Source: Dentipellis sp. KUC8613 (lineage: Eukaryota; Basidiomycota; Agaricomycetes; Russulales; Hericiaceae). Taken from it: 64,000 nucleotides of DNA. Below are positions 23,122 through 34,870 of this stretch, one piece after another (the first letter of the stretch is position 1; every line of letters starts with the position of its first letter). A model generated the notes under the pieces. That model was not told where the DNA came from. It searched no databases and saw only the letters and a list, made by a program, of their open reading frames with translations. Where the stretch lies: positions 448,382 to 512,381 of the forward strand of contig NSJX01000018.1 of NCBI GenBank assembly GCA_002286715.1. Reading direction: 5' to 3'. Position numbers and translations under genes: made by a program.

Positions 23122-25240
23122 GTCCGCTCGTAGAGTCTAGACGCAGTATCCCGGTTCTGTGGCGTGATAAGCTGCCGCTAATCGGAGTGTTCAGCCAAAC
23201 CTAAGGTACAAGGTGGCTCAAGTTACCGGAGTTCTCTACTTGCTCTGATGCACCAGGTCGCTACAGGAGGGTAGGGGCACGGAAGGGTTTGAAAGGACTG
23301 GAGGTCATCGGAGAATTCGCGTCTGGCTTGTATCCAATTGTGGGGCTTGTAATGCGGCAGAAGATGCCGAGCCAATGCCAAGCAGCTTGTATCAGTGGCG
23401 CTTGAATTTTAGACCTTACGAGCCCGAACATTCTTGTGAGACTCTTGCAATCGCAGGTAAGTCGTAGACAATCTCGCAACATGCTCATAGGCATCGTGCA
23501 ATCCCAAACAACCTCTCCGTACCCTCAAATTCTTGCGCCCCTCTCATTCTCGTGATTTCGGCTCTTCACCTCGTGAGTCTCGAACAGTTTTCAAGCTCCG
23601 TTTTCCAACTCAGCATCGTCCAGGACAGTCGGTGGCCTTCGAATCCCCCGCAGCTCTCACCTCTTTTATATCTCCTACGAATAGTCCCTCCACTGATCAT
23701 TACTTGTCTTGAAGCTTCAAGCATCAAGTCTCGAGTCGCACTCATTCCTTGGTTTTCTGGCCTATTATCTTCTTCCGTCCGCACACCCTCCTACGTGTTC
23801 TCCTATACTCGCGCTCTCGACCTCTCGCCTGCTCATGCGTGCTCGACTATTATCTCGCCCTCCCGCTAACCCTCTTGTGAAACCTCTGGGAACACTCTTC
23901 GCAATCTCTGTCTCTCTCTCTTCCATGGTTGTACTCTTAGCTGTTCTCAGCTGTCCTCGCACGCTTGCCTCTGGCTTCTGGTGCGCGCGCGCTCGTACTC
24001 CTCATCTACATGCCCTGGATTCCTCGTGCTTACTCTCGCTGGCACCTCTTTGCTCAATCTGACACTCGCCTTCACGAGCCTTTCTTACTTTCTCGTGCTG
24101 CGACAGGTATCTGCGCCCCGAGTCCTCGATCGCACACCGACTCTGGTCGATCGCGTGCCCCACACCTGCTCTCGCTCACAGTTTCCTCGCATCTAGTATA
24201 TTCTGATATCATCTTTGCTTTTGGGGCCTTGCGGCTGCTATAGTTTCCCTACGTGTAATTGTGCAATATAGTGATGTTTAATCCCAATGTGTGAAACGTG
24301 GCAAATAGAAAATTGAGCAATGCAACGAGGGCTACAACTGTCTGCTAATATATGGCATATCTTCCGAAGCTCTTAAAATCTTGTTATGTGTCAAAATCTA
24401 TTCTCAACTTGCCAGCCGCTATATACCGAATACAAGCAGCCTTTTTGCACCTTATATGCGTCACTCAGCGCTGTAAGCGATTGTGAGCCTTTCAGCGATT
24501 GTGGGTCTTGTAAGCGGTTACAAGGTTCTTAGAAGTGCTTTTCCCCACGCGCACATTTCTCCGATGGTGTCTACACTCCAGGGCAGAGACCCTTATATAT
24601 AAGTACGCCATAAGGTGCGCACTTTCGCTATAATAGGCGTCGCATCGCCACTCGCCCGGGCCGCCCATGTATCAAGTACTCGCCAATCTGTGAGCGGTAC
24701 AAGCGTAAAGATATCGGCCAATTGCAGGAATTGCGGTGCTGCACGTGCTTGAGCGGATGCATAAGAGGTAATAACAGCGGCGGTATCCTCAGGCTCGCGA
24801 CATCTCTGCAGTGCACTGCCTGTACAGGCCGCTGGGCGGTGTTAATGGTCTCGAAGCCGACGCCGAGACAAGCGTCCTCAGGAAAAGGAAGACCGTCTCT
24901 GCGCGTTGAGAAATCCAACTAGACAGGCATACGATGGACAACCAGAGAATAAGTAAACCTAATAATCGGAGGCAATGCTTTCGCTTGCCAGTGATGTGGA
25001 GTAACCTTGCATGCTGGTGATCGTTGATCGAGAATATGTAGGAAATTTACCAGGGTCGAGAGTGTTGGTCCGGAATTACGAAGTGCTCGACAGACCCCCA
25101 GGCCTGCAAGTGCTCACCATGAGTCAGGAATCGCACCGTAATTCTATGGCACAACTCGCGCAAGCACGAAATCACAGTCATATTTGTGGCGGGTTATTCA
25201 TCGTAAGGGCAGTTCTGGTGGTGAGATCTGTTCGCCACGA
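23122..25240. other. 2.1-kb region with duplication relics, no supported gene
   Basis: The first ~190 bp belongs to the copy B 5' flank. 23500-24240 is pyrimidine-rich on the plus strand with open but non-conserved frames. Near 24470-24535, short 18-bp imperfect repeats occur (TGTAAGCGATTGTGAGCC-like). 24590-24780 resembles the 5' flank of copy A (about 22190-22366), for example CGGTGCTGCACGTGCTTGAG versus CGGTGCTGCACGCGCTTGAG, suggesting a decayed third unit. No gene is called. Confidence 0.45.
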
Positions 25241-25772
25241 TCACACTGGCGGCTGGCACCTCGAGGGAGCCTTAGCAGTAACGCCCTGGCCACTTGAACT
25301 ATGCACCGGCTCTTCATCAGGCCTCTTGATGCTAGTATAAGCAGCGTACAATGGCAGCGGCGCACTCTCGGGATGCAAGGGCTGTTGGACGTTTCCTGAA
25401 GATGTCGGCAGCTCTTGCAATCTTACCTCGTTGTGCCTCCTTGTGCGCCTTAAACAACGCCACGGGCATCGTGCACAGTACAACAAAAGAAGTATAATAA
25501 TCAAGGTGAGCGCTGTGGCATATGCATGATGAGGATGAACCTGGAATCGAAGATGCTGTTGATTGCTTACCGATGCCCCCTGCGATGGCACCTCCCACAA
25601 TCTTCTCTGTCTTCGAGTAATGGCATTTAGTGCGAAGTCCACTTCGAACATATAATTAGTTTCATAGTACGCGTCTAGGAATGACTGTGAATACTGACTG
25701 TGAATTGACGCAGTAATGCGAACGCGGCCAATTGGAGCTGCTCAATTTCTGATCAGTGAGTGGTGTCTCCAT
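25241..25772 (-). CDS. Small single-pass membrane protein, distant copy C
   Basis: Three exons: 25699-25772, 25571-25641, 25241-25512 (138 residues), introns of 57 and 58 bp in phases 2 and 1 exactly as in copies A and B; exon 2 is 71 nt, the same as in copy B. Exon 2 encodes LRTKCHYSKTEKIVGGAIAG, which aligns with LRxxCxxSKTxxI of the other copies; the membrane segment continues ALTLIIILLLLYC, then CARCPWRCLRRTRR and a tail with ELPTSS and APLPLYAAY (again LPxY). The short first exon (METPLTDQKLSS) is predicted only from the intron phase and is the weakest part. Confidence 0.5.
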
Positions 25773-26254
25773 GGCGGACAGGACAGCTCGGTGAGGAGGA
25801 CCAGATGAAAAGCTGAGCATTGGGCAGCATCGGTGTGATATAAGGGGGATTACTGTTGTTCGTTGTTATGACCATCGATAGGACAATAGGCAGCCACAAA
25901 CAGGACTTACAGCTTCCATGCCTCTGGAAGTCAAAGAAGGGACCCAAGGAGACCGATCATAGGACGCAAAGCGAGCCGTCAGAGGCAAGTTCTGGTCAAA
26001 GTGGAAGATAATTGGGGTACGAACAAACTTGGAACAAAGCGATTGCCTACCAGGTACAGACTCAACACGGACAGCTATGAGTTCGCATCCCGAGTGGAAA
26101 CGTATCGCGGCGACTAGTATTTTCAATTGTCTAGGGTAATTGATATGCGGTGATCATACAGCCAAGAAGTGAGACAAATAAGTTATTGTGAGCTAAAGCA
26201 CAACTTGACAACCAGATGAGCACAGGTAATGAAAACGTGAGAGTCGTCAAAGGG
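25773..26254. other. Intergenic region
   Basis: About 480 bp between copy C and the MED12 3' end. A minus-strand open frame at 25866-26126 has no recognisable feature and is not called. Confidence 0.4.
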
Positions 26255-29200
26255 TCATCGCTTTTTCGATCGGGGCTTTGCAGCGGGCTTCGCTTTGGGT
26301 TTCTTCGCGGGAGCGGGTACGGGTCCTTCAATTATTTCGATGTCGTCTGAAGCCGTGCTGATAGACGCCTTGCGTTTCGAAGAGCGCCTACTGTTCGTAG
26401 AAGATGTACCGATCATCTCGATGTCGATAGGATCCCCAGCAGTCGAGCCGGAGGCACGCGAGAATGCTGCTTGAGCGGGGCTGGGCCGACGAGACGAGGA
26501 ACCGGCTGACATTCGAGCAGAGCCTCTGGAACGGATAGACGAAGTAGGCGAAGGGCGCCTTGACCCTTTTTGGTCGTGGGAAGGGAAGGACGGTAGGGCG
26601 CCGACTTCATCGTCTTCTTCGCTCCGCGTGCGAGATGCACCGATAAGAACTTCGCTGTTGAGATTGGTGCGCGTCTCTCGCCAGTCTCTCGCGAAAATGG
26701 TGTCGCTGGAAAGGCTATCATGGAATGAGCGTACAGTCGCTTCAGTTCTAGGGTCTTCCTGTGCCATGGCAGATGCCAGAGGATCCCCCGTGGCGCGGGC
26801 TGTAAAGAGTTCGAGAGGCAGAGAAGCACTGTTCTTGACAGTTGGCGGACTTGCTCGGTGCCGATCCTCGGGCTGAGCATCCTCTTTAGGATCAGGAACG
26901 GGAACATCGCCCAAATTTTCAGCCCACTCCCAAGGTCGGTTAGTGACGGGAGCGCCGATGACGGTTTGCCCATTAGCGTCGGAGAAAGCGTAGGCCAAAT
27001 CCGAGGTGCTTTCGTTGGGACTCGAGTAAGGAAGCAACGCCCGCAGCTGCTGGCGATATTCTGCAGGCATGTCTGGGGGAAGGTCCCGCAGATTGAGTTG
27101 AGGATAGTTACGGAAAATGTCGGTGACGCCCAATTTGGTGTCCGCAGTTATTTCTGCAATCTGTTTAGTTTTCGTCCAAGTACTCACTTTGAATTTTAAC
27201 TCACCATCGAGGAGATAGCAAAACGTATCCAAGAATAAAGGGAATGCGACAGGGTCAAGAAAGTCGCCCGCAGCGTGCGCCTAGAAAAAAATTGTGAACC
27301 GGGCTGTGGTGGGACTATGCGATGCACGACTCACTAGCGCCAACCGAAAGATAGAACCACACAGCCGACTGCTCTGCTCTCGCACCTTCGGTGTCCACAC
27401 GCCTTGAAAGCCCAAATCAAATTGAAGTAGACGTGCCATGAGGATTGCGCCCTTTGTGACCTCTTCGGGTGGGATATCGGAGTTGGCCGAACCTTGTGGG
27501 CTGACAAGGACCTCGAACGCTCCCATCTTGTTCGTGAGAGCGACAAAGAACTCATCCTGTGTCGAACCGTCAATGCAAGGTGGTTGAAGTTGATCCTCTC
27601 GATCTGGCTCAACGACGTGAGCAAGCAACCGCAGCTGCTCACTAGCCACATCCAGAATCTCACGTAGGCCCTGTCTTCCAAGAGGCGAGGGTGCCCCATT
27701 GAGAACCCCGGCGATATTCCAGAGACCCATGTTCACGAACTTCATAAAAGGTCAGTACCACACTGCATACGTCTAAAACGGCACGCACCTTGGAGACGAT
27801 GGTAGGTCCAACACCTCGTGCCATCTCGGCGACGAAATCGGCCTCTTCAGTCGACATATGGTGATGCAAGAACTGAGCGATCAATTTGTCGACTTTGGTG
27901 TTTCCATGCGTATGCGGTGTGCCGAGAGCCAATCTTTCGCCCATCTGCTTCAAGGCGAATTGTACTTCTATCGTGGTGGCGGCTAGCTTCCACGGGCTGA
28001 GCAGGGCCGAGGTGTCTAACCATTCGCAGGAACCGAGAGAGGCGCTGTCTGTGTACGAGTTAGTAGAAGGAAGGTAGGATTTGGGTCGTGCCATACCTGT
28101 GCGAGCAACATTGAGGATTAATCGTAGAGCGTCCATTATGGGTTCTACAAGAGTCTCGTCTAGGGTATCATACTGCAAGCAACGTTCGAAGGCCTGCCGA
28201 ACTGCAGTCAAATCCCGATATATGCCTTGTCGAAAATCCGTGACCTCACAGATTGCATGTCGGAGCGTGGCGGAAAGTTGTTGAAGATCCTGGGGTATGT
28301 GGGGACTGTGCTCAAGGAATACCAGTGTTGGTATGTTGGCGACAAGTTGGGAAAGATGTGGCTCCTGGAAGACGGCCAGCCGATGGGTGCGTATGCGTTG
28401 ATACTCGATGAGTGTGATGGGCGGAACACCTTCCTCGTTTCCGCGATCATGGAGAAGCAGCCGAGCAAAGATATCATGCGCAGCCCGAAGATACACCTCT
28501 GGCGGTTGCTGGATAGTTTGACCAGTAACGCCGGTTGCAGCTTGAAGACTCAGGCGCCACAAAGGGTATACTAGTCCCTCCAAGATCGTTGTTGTCGACA
28601 GCGCGCCCTGTGCCGCAAGATGAATCAGTGCAGTAGTGACTGAATTCCATGCATCGGCGTCGATGGCGATCAGCTCCGCCAGCCCGGGGCCGGTGAGCCA
28701 TCGAAAGACATGCTCGTCTAGACCGTTCGGCAGATGCTTGTCAATGTGCAACAGGAAGTCTGCGTAACAGAGCGCGCGAGCTCTTGACGCAATGATATCC
28801 GAGGGAACTTGAGGCTGTATCCGGAGACTCGCGAATGTATTGTCCCATACTCTCCAAGCCCAATCCGGAGCCGCTCTGTATCGGTACCACAGATTATTTG
28901 CTAGACTGGAGGCGGCATCCGGTCTCGGATCATTTGGCAACAACAAGATCTCCTGAAGATGCGTCGGGACAACCGTCGGGTTGCTATCAGCAGGACAGAG
29001 AGCCTAAGATCCAACCGATGAGACTTGAAAAGATGACTGATTTGAACAGAACGCACCTGCGCATAAGCGGTGACCTCGGTCTCGATATGTTTCCGAGCAG
29101 CAGCGTCTAGGTATCTTCCATTATCGAACTTGAGCACCAGCTTTCGAAGGTCCTGCGCTTGACTTCCGGACATCTTGAAGAGCTGCTGGTTACGATACAG

Positions 29201-32014
29201 CGCTTCAGTGATGCTCTTCATGACATTCATGCTCGCCCAAATTTCGTGAAATAGGCGGAAGGTTTCGAGGACCACGGTTAAGAAGTCCGGGGGCAACTTA
29301 TGATCCAGCATCTTCAAGCTTAGCTACAATGTGCATCAATACGCAGTCAAATCCGATAGCAATGTCATGCTTACATCTAGGATGGACCCATGACATTTCA
29401 GCTGTGCCATGATGGCAACTGCAGTCGAATAAGTGCCTGCGGCATACGATGAGAGTAATGTGTTGTTCAATCGGCTGCGACGAGAATTGGTCAGGGATAA
29501 ACGATGACAAAGAGACTACTTACGACGGAAGATTCTTCGTCAACAAAGGAAGGAGCCAATGCCGGACTGTCCTCACACGTTCGTAACGCGGGGCAGATGT
29601 CAGGGTTGCGCAATTTTGAAAAGAAAGGGGCATTGGATGGACAAGGGGTATAGCCTCGATGGAATCTTTCAAGAGGTCAGACACGTTGAGGGCATTTGAC
29701 AGATCTAGACGTACCTGAAAACAGTTCAGGAAGTAACATCCGAACCTCACGTCGCATTTCACGCTCGTTTACATCCTCTGGTGTCTCGCGGGCACGTACT
29801 CCGTGTAGCGTAACTTTCCTCTGATTGATAGTAGCGGGATTGGATTTGTACAATGGGATCCATCTCAGGAAATTTCGATGTCGCGAGCCACCTTCCTACA
29901 CGATTGTTCGCACGATCAGGTATAACCAAGATGATGCGTGAGGGAAAGGAACGTACGTCACTGGATTGCAAGCCTGGCTCACATCGCGCTATGAGCCTCT
30001 GCACGTACAATGCAAACGAGAACAGTTCGCATTTCACGAGCCACCCGAACAAAAGCGCGACAGCTTCCAAGTTCTGGGGTTCGCCGGCAACGGGACGAGT
30101 GTCGAGCCAATCGAAAAGGAGATCTTGCAACAGCTCGGCCGGTGAAGTATAGTCACGTCGTGTCGCGCGATCTTCTGCACGATCACACCATTTGCGAAGT
30201 AAAGTGACGGCGGCATACGGGCGATGGTCGCCATATTGCAAGGGTGTGACGCTCCACGTCAGGAGGCGATCTACCTTGGCGGAGAGTTGTGCGTCCGTCC
30301 ATTGCGGATCGAAGAAGGGGAATGCTTCAAAGTCGGTGTTAATGGAGATGGAGTTCAAATGCTAAGGTGCCATCAGATATACTGCAAGCGAACGAGATGA
30401 GCGGTGCTTGCCGTGACGTCCACCACAGCCTCAGAGAGACGAGCAAGGACTCGGGGAGGTAGATTACGAAATAGCATAGCGTTGTTCCGATTGATGATAT
30501 CCGTGAAGTTGTCGTTCAGTTGCTGCACATAGTGTCTACACACTTCAGAATCGCCTTCGCATTCGTATGCCAACATGACGCGAAGTAACGACGAGTGCTT
30601 GAGCCACATCCTCGGGCTTAGCAATGCATCGGGAAGGACCAGGCAGACCCTCTGCATACAGAGCTTCAGAGATAGTGCAGATACACCAAGGTTGAAGATA
30701 CATACTCGAAGAAAAATCTGCATCATGTGCTCCAGATTGGGCAAATGCGATATATCAGACGCTTGAATCTATGAGAGGTAAGCGAAGTAAAGCAGATAAT
30801 AATCAACATCCTACCTCCGCCATCTTTAAAACACAAGCTTCAGCAAAAGGGCGCGCAAGGGCACGACATGTCAGAACACCATCAAGGTATTCATCAGAGA
30901 GCCGTCCAAGGAAGCATGCCTGCGCAAGATTACAAGTGCCCATCTGCAGAACTAGCCAGGATAGGAAAGTACGGTTGTCGACAAGTCCCTCGGAATAAAA
31001 ACTACGCAAAAGGCTGATACTAGACGCTAATGAGCAAAAGGAGCTGAAGAGTTTCCGACGAGCAGGCTTACCAATACGAAAAGCGAGATATCCACTGTTC
31101 ACGAGTTTTCGCATCAGACAGGATACGCCTGAAGGTTGACTTGATGTTCAGACCCGGACGAGGGGCGATGGGAAGGTTGATATCTCCGAGTTGTTTCTTC
31201 AGATAGGCCGTAATCACATTGGCCCACTCGACACTGTACTGTGTAGGGTCGTAACCGGGCTTATTGCGCAGGCCGGTCTACACGGAGCCTTGTCAGAACC
31301 GACGCAAACGACGTTACAGAGGTCCTCACCATCTCATTGGCGCCAAGGACTCTGACATACCACAGAGCCCGAGGTATCGCTACATTATTTGAATGCAACA
31401 TATCTAGAAGTTCTTGACCTTTGGCACCATGAGGAACACTCTTTCCTAGCTTGTGGAGAGGTACCTCCGAATTGGCTAAGTCGGTGAACCAAGCCTGACG
31501 CTTTGCCTCACTGAGCGTGGCCCGCGAAGGCATACGAAAGGTTGACGCTCTGAAGGCAACTGCTTGAGGAGTCAGATAAATGGAAAATAAAATGACGCAC
31601 GGTATCGTCGATACAGCATCCGCTCGTCTCGCGAAGACCTGGTTCATGAGGTCCTCTAGATCACTTATGGCATTTCCTGCCGCAAGGACTTTCTTCACCG
31701 ACTCTTGAGCACTCCATGTCTCTGCCTGATTTATATCAGAACCTGCGTAAATGAGAGATGGAGAGTACGCACCGAGACCGAGACAGGGAGTGTAAGTCCA
31801 TTCTTCACACTGACCTCCGTAAGTATGTCCTCATCTTGTCCTGGGCGCGGTGGGAAATAGCCAATGTATCCTGAAGTACGAGTTCGTTAGAGTATGATAC
31901 CACTGCCAACTCGAATGACATACCTAGATCCGCAGACGCGTGTGCCTCGGGAAGCCAGTCTGGAGGACGTGACCCCTCAGTGCTCAGTGGAATACCGTCA
32001 CTTTTATCCCGCAT
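26255..32014 (-). CDS. MED12: Mediator complex subunit 12 (MED12/Srb8)
   Basis: Eighteen exons, all in phase, 1608 residues: 31924-32014, 31773-31870, 31601-31725, 31330-31549, 31072-31277, 30815-31013, 30706-30768, 30418-30663, 29957-30361, 29715-29895, 29524-29665, 29375-29474, 29057-29311, 28097-28952, 27789-28048, 27335-27739, 27205-27280, 26255-27153. N-terminal GYFPPRPGQDEDILTE (about 34-49) and the Med12 domain signature (SEAKRQAWFTDLANSEVPLH, SVPHGAKGQELLDML, IPRALWYVRVLGANE, NKPGYDPTQYSVEW; about 105-230) identify it, as does YGVR-like LHGVRARETPEDVNERE in the middle. The C-terminus is Ser-rich and basic (PRSKKR). MED12 belongs to the Mediator kinase module, activating CDK8/cyclin C. 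An upstream in-frame exon (PQGSASYAYGPII, near 32050-32015) may move the start. Confidence 0.9.
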
Positions 32015-32276
32015 AATGATGGGACCATAGGCGTAGGATGCTGAACCTTGTGGCTACGAAGAAGTGCGTCCGAGATAGAGAAGGAGCTCTTCCGCTCCGG
32101 GGTATTTACGAGAGCATACTGTCTGCCAAATGGCCGAGCCACCGAAGAGTGTTCGCTGTTATTTACTAATATTATTATTGATATGGGTTATCATTGACGA
32201 CAAGCTAGTTCGATAGAAATTCGCCTAACATGACACTAGCCGAAACCGCGTACCTCATCCAACACGTATACCGTCA
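32015..32276. promoter_or_regulatory. MED12 5' region
   Basis: About 260 bp upstream of the called MED12 start, AT-rich at 32155-32200. A frame open into MED12 runs back to about 32050, and a possible small upstream coding exon (ATGCTCTCG near 32115) could precede a 50-bp intron. Promoter content is assumed from position. Confidence 0.3.
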
Positions 32277-33001
32277 ATGACGACGGACTCGATACGAAGA
32301 CTCATAGAAACTAGCACTCTCGGGGGAGAGAGTGCCCTAACACTACCACATGGGTCCCAATTACAACTTGACGCCGTGCGTATTCCTGTTTCGGAAAACC
32401 AAACATATGAACACGACATTCAAATGAGCAGGCTCTGGATCGCGAGGTCATGCGGTACCTTGGCCCCTACTGTTTTCTCTAAGTGGTTGACCCCGCAGGC
32501 AGCTATACCGACCTCCGGCGTTTTGTTATCGATCTCAAAGTTTCAGTACCTATTCGCAATCCTAAGTTTTGTTCAAGCATCCCAAAGCGGTGAACACCCT
32601 TCCGAGCCTTCCTTTTCGATCTCCGGAATCGCTTCTGTTATCGACACCCTTTGTCTTTATCCATTTCTATTGTTATTCTCATCTGCGCAGCCCACGGAGC
32701 GCCGGGAAAATCTTCTTCGTAAGTCTAGGTCGTCAAAACCTGTTTGCTTCTAACGCTGACAGGAAGCACCGAGGCGTATCCTCTTTCAGCAAATTTCTCT
32801 TGCCATATGTCCATATGCTCGACTTCGCTAGCCGCAAACGGATCATCAGACGATCATGTCGCCTTGTCGCCTATGGCAGCAGTTGTTGAACTGGTCGTCA
32901 GATACAATGCGACATCGACGTTCTGTTCTGGATTGAGTTTGATACCGGCGCCTATCGCATACTACAAACGACCGCAAGTAGACGAACGTGGGCGATCCTA
33001 G
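32277..33001 (+). CDS. Possible two-exon gene, unidentified
   Basis: An open frame from ATG 32277 runs to 32718, followed by a well-formed 44-bp intron (GTAAGT donor, CGCTGAC branch, acceptor ACAG at 32762) and an in-phase exon 32763-33001 ending in TAG, giving 226 residues. No domain, signal peptide or membrane segment is convincing, and codon use is not clearly biased. The intron is the only positive evidence; this may be a rapidly evolving orphan gene or chance. Confidence 0.3.
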
Positions 33002-33202
33002 TGCACGGCTGACATGAAGGTAACGCGCGGACCATACAGAATCGTCGGAAGTCGCCATGTTGCTCCATGAAGAGTATCATGTGCTGTGGATCTCTCCCTG
33101 CTTCTCTTCGGAAGCGCATGATCGCCCAACTCCTTAAAGCGTGCCTCAAAGTGTCTGGGCATAGCTACTCCAATCCTTTGTCTCTTTTCTCCCCAGATAA
33201 AC

Positions 33203-34870
33203 ATGGCAACCGCTGCTAGGACTCAGTACGTGTAGCCTCTCTTTTATTCGGACTTGAGGACCAACTATATAATATCTTAGCTATCTTCAATTCGATATCC
33301 AATGGTCGAGCATCGGTGCGTCTACCTCATCGTCCTCTACTGTCTTTCTAATATCGTACATCATACAGCCCTTCTATATTATGATTATGCCTTGACATTC
33401 CCGACTGAAGTTGAGCACATCTGGAAGACCGGGTTTAGGCTATCCACCGTGCTTTACGTTTTCTGTCGATACGCTCTTCCCGCGAATGTGCTCTATCTAT
33501 TGGCCGTTGCAAATAAATTGGGTGATAAGGTGCGCCCATTGTACTCTTCTTCCTGGGTACCGGAAATCTGACTCGTTCGACCGCAGTACGCATATTCATC
33601 GCAGGAAACGTAGTTCTCGAGAATTCAGTGCTAACGCGTCACTCAGCTGCGATGTCTGGTATAAGTTCGTTGGTGCCATCAGCGTCGTCGGACGTGCTGC
33701 GGTCATTAGTGAGCCCTCCAGAAACAAATACGAAGATGCTCGTTCTGACATTCGAATGCAGCCGTTTTTATGATGCGGACATACGCTGTGTGTGGCAGAA
33801 ACCGCTGGGTTCTTTATGGTCTAGGTGCCATCGGACTCACATGCGTTGTGCTGGATTGCGTGAGTCAACGCTTATTGAAATTTCGTGCTCGCATTTACCC
33901 GCTCCGTCGTCAGTTGCACGTCCCTGGATTGAGATGTCATGGTTCTTCAAGCATTCAGATGTACGTGCCCTGTATCTTTACCCCACTTCATCGCTGACAA
34001 AATTTGGCTGTTCTAGCGGTACGTCAATTGTGGCGTCGAACTTACGACCGTACAGCTAACGCGACCGATTGCCACAGCAAACACGTTATTGTCCATCCTC
34101 GTCTGCATCTTCGAGTCGACGGCCACAGCCTTGACTATTTTTCGAAGTGTTCAGGCGCTGAGAGTGCGGGCACCAGGAAAAGCTCGCAAAAGCAGTTTTT
34201 CTTATCTCGTTTTGGAGCAGGGTACGTAAATACCTTTTGACTACTGTTTTCGCTATCTAACGAGGGTTTATCAGGTGTACTCTACTTCTGGTATGCAGTT
34301 ATTCGAATTTTTTTTGTTTGAGTGTCTAATCGAGTCCTTAGCATCGTGTCCGTGTTCACCGTTGCCGCCGTCATACTCAATTTCGTGAGTGGTATATTGT
34401 ATACTTGGTTTCAATTCACTGACGCGCCCCCATAGCATGCTCCTGTATGTTGTTACCAACCGGGTATGCGAATTATCTTCTAACGGTCTCATTGTAGGGA
34501 GGCTTCTTTCAGCGGCTCCTCAACGCTTTTACACTCCCGTAAGGCTACTTGTATCGCGCATCAGACCTATTCTCATATCGTCCGATCGCGCAGGGTCTCG
34601 GGACTTCTCACCGCGCGTTTCCTCATACACTTGCGCACATGGAACAACACTTCCCTTGTAGGGACCGAAACCAATCTCCGCTCTGTTGACGACCGCACCC
34701 TCGGCTCGTTTCAGGCCGCGGAGCGCGCAGCGAGCACCGTCGTCGACGAATTTGGCCAGGACCCTGTGAGAACAGCCGCGCTGGATCGCGAAAAGGAAGA
34801 ACAACATCAACTCCATGAAATCAGGGAGGTTCCTAGAGACTCCGACTCTGATCGAAGTGCCGGCGTTTGA
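33203..34870 (+). CDS. DUF6533 multi-pass membrane protein with micro-exons
   Basis: Fourteen exons give 326 residues: 33203-33225, 33281-33315, 33369-33529, 33587-33609, 33647-33708, 33762-33859, 33914-33960, 34017-34018, 34078-34221, 34275-34290, 34342-34384, 34436-34444, 34498-34538, 34594-34870. The start of exon 3 (YYDYALTFPTEVEHIWKTGF) is the DUF6533 signature of basidiomycete seven-pass proteins; later helices include YKFVGAISVVGRAAVI, WVLYGLGAIGLTCVVLDC, NTLLSILVCIFESTATALTI and IVSVFTVAAVILNF. The tail is hydrophilic and acidic. Function unknown; a plasma-membrane sensor role is a guess from topology. Five exons are 23 nt or shorter, including one of 2 nt needed to keep frame. Confidence 0.8.

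Larger units (their letters stand above)
21271..23306. repeat. Tandem segmental duplication of about 1.1 kb
   Basis: Unit 1 (about 21271-22366) and unit 2 (about 22367-23306) both start with TTAGACAGGATCAAGATCAA, run through a homologous three-exon gene and extend into matching 5' flanks (for example GGGTTCGAAAGGAC versus GGGTTTGAAAGGAC). The units are clearly diverged, with indels in flanks and in exon 2. Boundaries are estimated by eye. Confidence 0.7.

Noticed and set aside
23709..24062. 117-codon plus-strand open frame
   Set aside because: CT-rich sequence gives a Leu/Ser/Pro string without a domain or splice support.
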